DNA from: Chitinophagaceae bacterium UBA1930
GTDB taxonomy: Bacteria; Bacteroidota; Bacteroidia; Chitinophagales; Chitinophagaceae
Length of the DNA stretch: 64,000 nucleotides
Assembly: GCA_002337145.1 (NCBI GenBank)
Contig: DDFK01000003.1
Location: forward strand, 186,001-250,000
Direction of reading: 5' to 3'
In this document: piece after piece, positions 34,301 through 40,489 of the stretch
Layout: each line of letters starts with the position of its first letter
How positions within the stretch are numbered: the first letter of the stretch is position 1
The notes under the pieces: generated by a model
Seen by the model: only the letters and a program-made list of their open reading frames with translations
Told to the model about the DNA's origin: nothing
Databases searched by the model: none
Program-made: the position numbers and the translations under genes

Positions 34301-34495
34301 CTGAAACCCTTTGCAGGCAATGCAGATGTACAGATTGTAAATGTATTGGGGCAAACCATGCAACTGCAGCATTTCAATTTGCAAACAGGCGATGCACTGA
34401 TCAGTATCAAAACAACGAACCTGAAACCGGGCATATATTCTGTAAGGATCGTTACTAGCGAAGGTGTACAAGTGCAGCAAATAACAAAAATGTAG
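31304..34495 (+). CDS. Large secreted multi-domain protein with T9SS-type C-terminal domain
   Basis: A 1063-residue exported protein: signal peptide MKRLLLALLFIHIGIKLFAQ, then about five beta-sandwich repeats of 110-140 residues (roughly 20-155, 160-300, 303-435, 440-570, 573-690). Their starts look like NDDCTTA, NDECSGA or NDDSTGA and each contains DDxWFxF or VWYKFTA. A further beta domain (about 700-860), a fibronectin-like region (FEIERSNDGSSFQSIASI) and a final roughly 85 residues (NAYPNPVTNNITIDI ... GIYSVRIVTSEGVQVQQI) match a type A T9SS sorting domain. It is therefore probably exported by type IX secretion and attached or released at the surface. No enzyme motif is seen; an adhesin or matrix role is inferred. 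Confidence 0.85.
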   Translation: MKRLLLALLFIHIGIKLFAQDECTTATALPVQTNSCSATTAATTVGATQSSITAFASAYTDDDIWFKFTTPTGVTKVTVTISNVSFPVGPGASFYLEARDGNSGICGNYYFNSTIINSTGGNWALTGLSASTQYSIRVYTGDNASRANFNICAFVPAPPTPPTNDDCTTAATIVPVTGTSCTGSTTYNTLGATPSSQASGDASGKDDDIWFTFTTGSVPKSYQFATGSVTYDVDFGNTNIELWPSCDVTTIPAVTYINWWPMATFANFGVLATNTTYKVRVYTYGTSSRISSFAPCISTQSVPINDECSGASIILVNTDNTFNMSVPATTVNATQSTSSMIPCTIPADDDVWFKFVAPSTGAAEMYISNFTQTMFTVLYSGTCGSLTNLKCIYGGNNTELLTGLTPGAVYYLRVMTQNTSVTSAFNIALRSYTVPPTYPTQTNTACSASSPFITTTYQGSTTQGLANDNTVLACYGSAAPNKVTWYRFVATATTHYFEFANFVRLSANANGLGFRVYSGSCTSLTSVVCIDNVLNNNQTITGLTIGNTYYVQMMENSYNGGAVQFDVRLNTPAPPVNDDSTGAINLNQAPTCSRTNGTMRFSTTSPNAPAGSFTQDVWYKFTALTPIVTVDIPSGLASAPRVSLYQTGTLINVGTNAYTSTFSGLTVGAVYHIRVLNTATANLAATQDFSICVSGTPSTLAADALPVGSNCVTADGSIVTSNSGNWLHITHQGKMLASILDNTPGVSGAPSMGAMTAKYFINSGAVRSDASGIEYLDRNFEITPATQPLNPVKVRLYFTKAEFDAMVAANDGDGNDVLWLSDLKIAKFSSVACASTINLTGEVLYNITSYGSISANTYYIEVQVPSFSGFFLKTVAGGLLPVSCNNFNYKQADGKIQLLWSTKTETNNHHFEIERSNDGSSFQSIASIAASNGTNGSSYQFTDALVKNNTVYYYRLKQFDKDGKWQLVCNTLKTVAVGKAQLFGNAYPNPVTNNITIDILKPFAGNADVQIVNVLGQTMQLQHFNLQTGDALISIKTTNLKPGIYSVRIVTSEGVQVQQITKM

Positions 34496-34524
34496 TTTCG
34501 TTTTCAAGGGGGAAAATGAGGCCC

Positions 34525-34556
34525 AAAGGCAGTCGTTTATTCGGCTGCCTTTTTAT
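34525..34556 (+). terminator. Terminator after the surface protein gene
   Basis: AAAGGCAGtCG pairs with CGgCTGCCTTT (stem over 34525-34552), followed by TTTA. Confidence 0.8.
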
Positions 34557-34560
34557 TGCG

Positions 34561-34652
34561 GTGCGTATCCCGCCTGTGCGGGCCGGGCTATCCGTTACTG
34601 CTCCGCATTGCCAGGGCAATTGCGGGGCATCCACTGCTATCCCTTACGCAAA
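34561..34652. repeat. GC-rich double-hairpin (REP-like) intergenic element
   Basis: This stretch is much richer in GC than its surroundings and holds two hairpins: CCCGC-CTGT-GCGGG (34569-34582), and CCGCATTGCC with GGCAATTGCGG (34603-34625, one bulged base). It lies between the surface-protein terminator and the 3' end of the ORF6N gene. The layout resembles REP/BIME elements. Confidence 0.55.
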
Positions 34653-34690
34653 AAGCTTCGTAGGCAGTTCATGATACAGAATACCAACAG

Positions 34691-35245
34691 CTATTTTTTA
34701 AAACCGATCCTCTCCCGGTTGTCCCATTTTGTCTGTGCCGCTTTTTCATCCAGTAAGTTTTCCATGGCATCATAAATTTCATTCAACTGCACATCGTGCC
34801 CATTAAGCTTTTCTTTTATTTCCTGTAACTGTTGCTTAAAATCTATCTGCTGTAAAGTAAGCTTCCTTATTTCCACAAAGGCCCGCATAATGGCAATGTT
34901 CATATTGATGGCTTTATCGGAATTAATAACGCCACTTAGCATAGCAATACCCTGTTCCGTAAAGGCGTAGGGCAAATGCCTGTTGCCGCCCCAACTTGAA
35001 ATCACAATTTGTGATTTCAAGTTGGGGCCTTCTGATATATTGTCAACCTGGGGTTGGAGGGTTTCCCATTCCAAAGCAGATAACTGGAACATAAAGTCTT
35101 CAGGGAAACGTTTTATATTCCTTTTTACAGCCTGATTCAATGCCCTTTTTTCCACTTCATAAAGGGCAGCCAGATCTTTATCCAGCATTACCCTTTCTCC
35201 TCTCAATTCATAAATCCTATTTTGGATACTTCTGATGATTTGCAT
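34691..35245 (-). CDS. ORF6N-domain protein
   Basis: A 184-residue protein with an N-terminal ORF6N (KilA-N-related) DNA-binding-type domain: MQIIRSIQNRIYELRGERVM, LAALYEVEKRALNQAVKRNIKRFPEDFMFQLS and YAFTEQGIAMLSGVINSDKAI. A coiled-coil-like C-terminal part follows (about 120-165, VEIRKLTLQQIDFKQQLQEIKEKL). The domain is shared with phage and NCLDV proteins, and solitary copies are frequent in Bacteroidota; the function is unknown. The coding sequence contains a perfect palindrome with 20-bp arms at 34988-35028, and a GC-rich double hairpin flanks the 3' end. Both hint at a mobile or horizontally acquired unit. Confidence 0.9.
   Translation of the reverse strand: MQIIRSIQNRIYELRGERVMLDKDLAALYEVEKRALNQAVKRNIKRFPEDFMFQLSALEWETLQPQVDNISEGPNLKSQIVISSWGGNRHLPYAFTEQGIAMLSGVINSDKAINMNIAIMRAFVEIRKLTLQQIDFKQQLQEIKEKLNGHDVQLNEIYDAMENLLDEKAAQTKWDNRERIGFKK
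34988..35028. repeat. Perfect palindrome with 20-bp arms inside ORF6N
   Basis: Arm 34988-35007 is the exact reverse complement of 35009-35028, separated by one base (35008); the inner part reads TTGAAATCACAA / TTGTGATTTCAA. It encodes PNLKSQIVISSWG of the ORF6N protein. Confidence 0.95.
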
Positions 35246-35381
35246 AACGTAAGATTTTTTTCAAACACATTATACAAAATCATCACGAGACTAGGAACGC
35301 ACCAGTTACTGCATAGAGCTAATTTTCAATAAAAAAGCTTTTTTGATTTAGGACTTAGTGGCGTTATTTCATAAAAAAACA

Positions 35382-35404
35382 ATGGCCTGTTTAAAACAGG
35401 CCAT
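35382..35404 (-). terminator. Terminator of the DUF885 gene
   Basis: ATGGCCTGTTT (35382-35392) pairs with AAACAGGCCAT (35394-35404), followed on the minus strand by a T-run (GTTTTTTTATG). Confidence 0.9.
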
Positions 35405-35433
35405 GTATAAAAATATAGGTAATCAATTAACAG

Positions 35434-37236
35434 TTACTGCCGCTTTGCCCAGTCGTCCATTTTCTGCTCTATCACTTCCAAAGGCATACAGCCATCTTTC
35501 AAAAATTCGTCATGGAATTTAGAGAGCACAAATTTGTTGCCTAATTGCTTGCTGTATTTTTCCCGCAGTTCCCTAATCTTTAATGCACCTGTCTTGTAAC
35601 TCAATGCCTGTGCCGGGTACACCATATAACGTTCTATTTCGGCAACGGCACCATCTTCGCTAATGGCTTCATTGTCCATCATATACTTGATGGCTTCTTC
35701 ACGTGTCATTTTGCCGGTATGCATGGCCACATCCACTACCAACCGAATGGCACGGTGTATCTCATCGCCCAAAGCACCCATGTATTGATAAGGATCAGTA
35801 TATAGTCCAAGCTCCTTACCTAAGCTTTCGCAATACAAAGCATAGCCTTCGCCATAGGCACCATACCAAATAAAACGGCGGAACTTAGGCAGCTTCTCAT
35901 TCTCTGACTGTAAAGAACATTGGTAGTGATGGCCAGGAATAGCTTCATGCAAAAAAAGGCTTTCCATGCCACTGGTAATATTGAACTTGGTAGCATCAAT
36001 AATCGGTACATAAAAAATACCTGGTCTTGTACCATCTGGCAAACCCGGATAGTATTCCGCACTTGCACTTGCTGCACGGAAGGCTTCTGTTTGCCTTATC
36101 TCAAATTTTGTTTTGGGCGTTAGCGTAAACATTTTTTTCAGGTTCGGATCAATGCGTGCCTGTATGTTACGGAAAGCATTCAACACTTCATCCGGTGTTT
36201 TGTATGGCATGAACTGCTTATCGGTTTTCATGAATTCAAAGAAAGCTTTCAGGTCGCCATTGAATTTTACTTCATTCTTTGTTTTCTCCATTTCATCACG
36301 AATGCGTTTCACTTCTGCAAGGCCAGTATTGTAAATTTCTTCGGGTTTACGGTTAGTGGTTGTCCAATACTTAACCAGGTAGGTATAATATTTATCGCCA
36401 TTGGGCAATGCATTAATGCCAGTGGTAGTGCGGGCCTTAGGTAGATATTCGTTCTTTAAAAACAGCCCCAGTTTTTTATAAGAAGGAACAATGTGTTCGT
36501 TAATGAGTTTTACATAGGCATCCGTAAGCCTTTGCTTATCGGCTTCGCCAAATGTGGGTGGCATCAGTTTAATGGGTTCATAAAAAAGGCTTTTGGTTGC
36601 TGTATCCGTAACCATGGCTTCCATTTGCGGAATCATTTTTACCACCAATGCTTTGGGCAAAACATAGTTGGCCGCCATGCCTTTTTTAAAGTACACAATT
36701 GCACTGTCGCTCCATGCGGTAAATGCTGTTGCACGTTGCAGCCAGTTGTCATAATCCACTACTGTTTTAAAAGGTTGGTTGCCTGTACCGCCGCCCATTT
36801 GCCCAAGCATCAGGGTTACGCCATTAAACTGGTCAAAAGGCATGAAACCATTGTCTGACAAAGCCGAGCTGCCCATATGGTTAAAAGTCAGGCCTTCAAG
36901 TCCTATGTTCATCTCGTATTTAAAAATGTCGAAGCTTATTTTATCGTTCGCATTCAGGTTCTCCCTTTCAAACGAGTTGATGTAGGCCAGGTTCTTTGTA
37001 TAGAATGCTTTTATCTTACTGCGGTAACTATCCGTAAAATCTGCTGGCAACAGGTTATTGAAACGGTTGTCGCCATTCACGGTTGCTTCCAACGGAAACA
37101 GTTGCATACGTTCATCGTAATATTTTTCAAACAGGGCGGCAAGCTCTTTGTTGTCTGCACCCGTTGCATTGGTATTGCTGAGTTTGCAACTGGTAACGAT
37201 GGCTATAATGGCAAGAAGAGGGAATATCTTTTTCAT
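35434..37236 (-). CDS. DUF885 family metallopeptidase-like lipoprotein
   Basis: A 600-residue exported protein with a lipobox (MKKIFPLLAIIAIVTSC, Cys17) and the DUF885 fold. Near residue 430 is the zinc-type motif LFLHEAIPGHHYQ, followed by YGAYGEGYALYCESLGKELG with a likely third ligand (Glu) and VVDVAMHTGKMTREEAIKYM. DUF885 proteins are related to the gluzincin (M32-like) peptidases and are probably cell-surface or periplasmic peptidases; no substrate is known to me. Length fits. Monocistronic, between a terminator at 35382-35404 and the hydroxyacyl-CoA dehydrogenase gene upstream. Confidence 0.9.
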   Translation of the reverse strand: MKKIFPLLAIIAIVTSCKLSNTNATGADNKELAALFEKYYDERMQLFPLEATVNGDNRFNNLLPADFTDSYRSKIKAFYTKNLAYINSFERENLNANDKISFDIFKYEMNIGLEGLTFNHMGSSALSDNGFMPFDQFNGVTLMLGQMGGGTGNQPFKTVVDYDNWLQRATAFTAWSDSAIVYFKKGMAANYVLPKALVVKMIPQMEAMVTDTATKSLFYEPIKLMPPTFGEADKQRLTDAYVKLINEHIVPSYKKLGLFLKNEYLPKARTTTGINALPNGDKYYTYLVKYWTTTNRKPEEIYNTGLAEVKRIRDEMEKTKNEVKFNGDLKAFFEFMKTDKQFMPYKTPDEVLNAFRNIQARIDPNLKKMFTLTPKTKFEIRQTEAFRAASASAEYYPGLPDGTRPGIFYVPIIDATKFNITSGMESLFLHEAIPGHHYQCSLQSENEKLPKFRRFIWYGAYGEGYALYCESLGKELGLYTDPYQYMGALGDEIHRAIRLVVDVAMHTGKMTREEAIKYMMDNEAISEDGAVAEIERYMVYPAQALSYKTGALKIRELREKYSKQLGNKFVLSKFHDEFLKDGCMPLEVIEQKMDDWAKRQ

Positions 37237-37403
37237 TTGCTTTGGTTGAGCAATGAAGATAGATAATTGCGGAGAGACTATTTAAATACGGAAGGACAAA
37301 CGGTTGAATAGATGCCATTAAAACAAATAGCATTTCAATAAGCGTGGAAAAAAGAAAAGGAGGCTTATACAAAGGATGATATTTGCTTAACCCCTATCAC
37401 AGG

Positions 37404-38252
37404 TTAATATTCATAAAATCCTTTTCCTGTTTTTCTGCCTAGGTTGCCAGCTTCTACTTTTTGCTGCTGTACAATAGATGGTGTGAGCCTTTCAGGTTTG
37501 CCCAATGCTTCCCAAACAATATTGCTTACACCAAAGTTGATGTCCATACCAATCAGGTCCATTAATTTGAATGGGCCCATTTTAAAACCAGTAGCTTCCA
37601 TTATTTCATCCACATTTTCAACTGTGGCAAGGTTCAGTTCTATTAAACGCATGGCTTCTAAATAGTAATGCCTGGCCACACGGTTCACAATAAAACCCGG
37701 GGCATCTTTACAAACAACAGGTGTTTTTTGCATCTGCCTGGCCACTGCACTTATTGTTTCAATAACTGTTTCGCCTGTTTGGTGTGCCTTAACTACCTCT
37801 ACCAGTTTCATTAACTGGGCTGGGTTAAAAAAATGCATGCCCGCTACATTACTGGCATTGCCGGTACCAGCTGCTATGTCAGTTAGCGATATGGACGATG
37901 TATTGCTTGCGTAGATGGTTCCGGCTCCGTTCACTTCGGCAAGTTGGTTGAACAAGCTGATTTTGGCATCTTTCTTTTCTATGATTGCTTCAATAACCAA
38001 ATCGGCCCTGCACTGTCTTATATCGGCCGTAAACACAAGCCTATCAAGGGTTGTATCTTTTTGCTCGGGTGTAAGCCGTTGCTTGTCTACCATTATTTGC
38101 AGGCTTTTTTCTATCGCCTGTCTGCTTTTCTCAAGCATGGCTTCATTAACATCAAATTGAATTGTATGGTAACCTGCCTGTGCCGCTACCTGTGCAATGC
38201 CGCTGCCCATGGTACCAGCCCCACAAACGCAAATAGTATTGATTGTATGCAT
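37404..38252 (-). CDS. 3-hydroxyacyl-CoA (3-hydroxybutyryl-CoA) dehydrogenase
   Basis: A 282-residue NAD-dependent dehydrogenase. The Rossmann motif ICVCGAGTMGSGIAQVAAQAG (here residues 6-26, shown in parts: GAGTMGSGIA) is followed by DLVIEAIIEKKDAK, SNTSSISLTDIA, catalytic His/Asn region AGMHFFNPAQLMKLVEVV, KDAPGFIVNRVARHYYLEAM and the C-terminal domain MGPFKLMDLIGMDINFGV and LGRKTGKGFYEY. It interconverts 3-hydroxyacyl-CoA and 3-oxoacyl-CoA in fatty-acid or butanoate metabolism. The frame extends to 38354, but ATG 38252 puts the NAD motif at the normal distance. Divergent from the MerR regulator. Confidence 0.93.
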   Translation of the reverse strand: MHTINTICVCGAGTMGSGIAQVAAQAGYHTIQFDVNEAMLEKSRQAIEKSLQIMVDKQRLTPEQKDTTLDRLVFTADIRQCRADLVIEAIIEKKDAKISLFNQLAEVNGAGTIYASNTSSISLTDIAAGTGNASNVAGMHFFNPAQLMKLVEVVKAHQTGETVIETISAVARQMQKTPVVCKDAPGFIVNRVARHYYLEAMRLIELNLATVENVDEIMEATGFKMGPFKLMDLIGMDINFGVSNIVWEALGKPERLTPSIVQQQKVEAGNLGRKTGKGFYEY

Positions 38253-38423
38253 GGCTGCAAGATACATTTTTCGGTTTTCAAATAGATGCAAGATGCTTCC
38301 TTTAGCATGGCAAAGCCAGTAGTGGAAAAGTGTACAGCCGTTAATTGCCAACAAAAAGTTACATCTTTTCCACGCATTGATAACGATGGCTTTATACCGC
38401 TTAACTGTTTATATTTTTACAGT

Positions 38424-39179
38424 ATGGCCAAGAAAAAATCATTGCAGCAATTGGATATGTTTAGCTTGTTTGCCGAACCTGTTGCAGAAAAGGGAGCAAT
38501 TGCTAATGATAATACCGATACCGCACTTGCCATAGCTGCATCATCCGAAGAAACCGCAAGCATTGCTGCCCCTGAAAAAGAGGAAGCAGTTACCGCATTG
38601 CCTCAATCGGCAGATACGGCTGTTATTTTTAACGATGGCAAGATCAATGTAAAAATCAAACCAAAGCCAGTAACAGCAACTATTGCAGTTGCAGAGCCGA
38701 TTGTTTTTATTGAACCCGTAACAAATAAAGCTGTTGCCGAAAAGAAGCCAAAGGAAAAAACAGAGAAAGCAGACCCTTTAAAGAAACGTGGCCGTAAGAG
38801 CTTTAAGGAAATGGACAATGAAGTTGGTTTGATTGATGTGCCAACGGATGAGGTCTTGCAGAAAAAACTATACTATCCCATCAGCGAAGTGGCAGGATGG
38901 TTTAAGGTGAATGCCTCACTGATAAGGGCATGGGAAAATGAGTTCGATATTTTGCAGCCAAGGAAGAACCGGAAAGGCGACAGGTTGTTTAGGGTAGAAG
39001 ACATCAAGAACCTGCAAATGATTTATTACCTGCTCCGCAACCGGAAGTTTTCCATTGATGGTGCCAAGCAATACTTGAAAAGCAATAAAAAAGGGGCCGA
39101 TACCAATTACCAACTGATACAGTCACTCACAAAATTCCGCTCCTTTCTTTTGGAATTGAAGGCTAACTTAGGTGCCTGA
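38424..39179 (+). CDS. MerR-family transcriptional regulator with long N-terminal extension
   Basis: A 251-residue protein. The MerR-type winged helix is C-terminal of centre (about 149-220): LYYPISEVAGWFKVNASLIR, AWENEFDILQPRKNRKGDR, LFRVEDIKNLQMIYYLLRN. The first 130 residues are low-complexity, Ala/Glu/Lys-rich and end in a basic patch (KKRGRKSFKEMD). There is no recognised effector domain. Such MerR-like proteins with a single HTH and disordered N-terminus are common in Bacteroidota; the target is unknown. ATG 38424 is chosen over the in-frame 38286 because the extra 46 residues overlap the divergent dehydrogenase promoter region. The thioredoxin-like gene follows 33 nt later. Confidence 0.87.
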   Translation: MAKKKSLQQLDMFSLFAEPVAEKGAIANDNTDTALAIAASSEETASIAAPEKEEAVTALPQSADTAVIFNDGKINVKIKPKPVTATIAVAEPIVFIEPVTNKAVAEKKPKEKTEKADPLKKRGRKSFKEMDNEVGLIDVPTDEVLQKKLYYPISEVAGWFKVNASLIRAWENEFDILQPRKNRKGDRLFRVEDIKNLQMIYYLLRNRKFSIDGAKQYLKSNKKGADTNYQLIQSLTKFRSFLLELKANLGA

Positions 39180-39212
39180 TTGCCTGCCGCAATAAGTATA
39201 AAACAGAATTTT

Positions 39213-39761
39213 ATGAAACAGTTATTATTGGCTGCAATGGTATTTGCGGCACTATGGGGCTGTAGCCCTTCTACCAAGGCGGTGATGCAAAAAGTAAGTT
39301 ATGAAACCAGCAGGGATGAGGGTCATGAAGGGAATGCCAAGATATTGAAAGGCGTTATCAACCGATCCATTCTTGAACAGGATACCGCATTTAAATGGTT
39401 TGCCGACAACATGAAGTATGGCAATGTTGATGCCGCTGCCGTTGCTGCTTTTGCAAAACAGAAAGACAAGTTTAGTATTGTTGTATTTGGTGGCACCTGG
39501 TGCCATGACACACAGAACCTATTGCCCACATTTTATAAACTGGCCGACAAAAGCGGCTATCCGGATAATAAGATAACGCTGATTGGCGTGGACAGGAAGA
39601 AGCAAACAATCAGGAACCTGCAGACCATGTTCAATATTACCAATGTGCCCACGTTTATCGTTCTTGACAATAATGGCAAAGAAGTGGGCCGGGTGGTGGA
39701 GTATGGCAAAACAGGGGCAATAGATAAAGAGCTTGGCGAAATTGTAAACAGCATTCAATAA
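39213..39761 (+). CDS. Thioredoxin-fold lipoprotein with a single active-site cysteine
   Basis: A 182-residue exported protein: lipobox MKQLLLAAMVFAALWGC (Cys17), then a thioredoxin-like domain from about residue 80 (FSIVVFGGTWCHDTQNLLPTFYKLAD, ITLIGVDRKKQ, NVPTFIVLDNNGKEVGRVVEYG with the cis-Pro region). The active site is WCHDT (Cys97), lacking the second cysteine of CxxC, so normal dithiol redox chemistry is unlikely. Single-Cys thioredoxin folds can act in thiol binding or monothiol exchange. ATG 39213 is preferred over 39180. Downstream of the MerR gene and 41 nt upstream of the methyltransferase. Confidence 0.85.
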   Translation: MKQLLLAAMVFAALWGCSPSTKAVMQKVSYETSRDEGHEGNAKILKGVINRSILEQDTAFKWFADNMKYGNVDAAAVAAFAKQKDKFSIVVFGGTWCHDTQNLLPTFYKLADKSGYPDNKITLIGVDRKKQTIRNLQTMFNITNVPTFIVLDNNGKEVGRVVEYGKTGAIDKELGEIVNSIQ

Positions 39762-39802
39762 ACAATTGTGTATTCAAAATACAATACGCACATTTGCACA
39801 CC

Positions 39803-40489
39803 ATGAGCGAATTTGACCAATATGCAAAGGATTACAGGCAGTTGCACAATGAGAACTTAAAGTTTACAGGCTTTGACAGTTTGCATTTTGTTGACGTAAA
39901 AATGAAATGGCTTGCCACGCAGGAAACCAATAAGCCGATGCGTTGGCTTGACCTTGGCTGTGGCGATGGCTATACGGCCGAATATATGTTCCGCTATTTT
40001 CCGCAATGGCAGATAGAAGCTATTGAAGTATCGCAGGAAAGCATTGATGTGGCCAAGCTGAAACATGCACCCAATACCAATTTCCAGTGGTTTGATGGCA
40101 AGCATGTGCCGTTTGAGGACAATAGTTTCGATGCCATTTTTATTGCATGTATCTTTCATCATGTACCGTTAAACGAGCATGACTCCTTAATGGCAGAAGC
40201 CATGCGTGTATTGAAAAAAGGCGGCCGCCTGTATCTATTTGAGCACAACCCTTATAATCCGGGTACGCAGTACCTTGTTAAAACCTGCGCATTTGATGGC
40301 AATGCACACTTGCTTACCGCATCGCACTTTGCCAAGATATTCAAGCGTGTGGGTCTTTCTCAAAACTTTACCAAGTACATTGTTTTTTTACCTAGCTGGA
40401 AATGGTTGCGTGCATTGCATCCCTTAGAGAAGTTTTTTTCGTGGCTGCCATTGGGTGGGCAGTACTTTATAAAGGCTACCAAAAAATAG
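39803..40489 (+). CDS. Class I SAM-dependent methyltransferase
   Basis: A 228-residue cytosolic methyltransferase. SAM-binding motif I WLDLGCGDGYTAEYMF (about 49-64), acidic motif II IEAIEVSQESID, motif FEDNSFDAIFIACIFHHVP (about 103-121) and ALRVLKKGGRLYLFEH-like MRVLKKGGRLYLFEHNP. The substrate is not predictable; the C-terminal VLFLPSWKWLRALHP-like segment is hydrophobic. A TTG at 39794 could add three residues. The 3' end overlaps the convergent YfhO-like gene by 66 nt. Confidence 0.88.
   Translation: MSEFDQYAKDYRQLHNENLKFTGFDSLHFVDVKMKWLATQETNKPMRWLDLGCGDGYTAEYMFRYFPQWQIEAIEVSQESIDVAKLKHAPNTNFQWFDGKHVPFEDNSFDAIFIACIFHHVPLNEHDSLMAEAMRVLKKGGRLYLFEHNPYNPGTQYLVKTCAFDGNAHLLTASHFAKIFKRVGLSQNFTKYIVFLPSWKWLRALHPLEKFFSWLPLGGQYFIKATKK

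Noticed and set aside
37381..37403. TTAACC/GGTTAA hairpin after the hydroxyacyl-CoA dehydrogenase gene
   Set aside because: Six-bp stem, nine-base loop and no T-run; too weak to list as a terminator.
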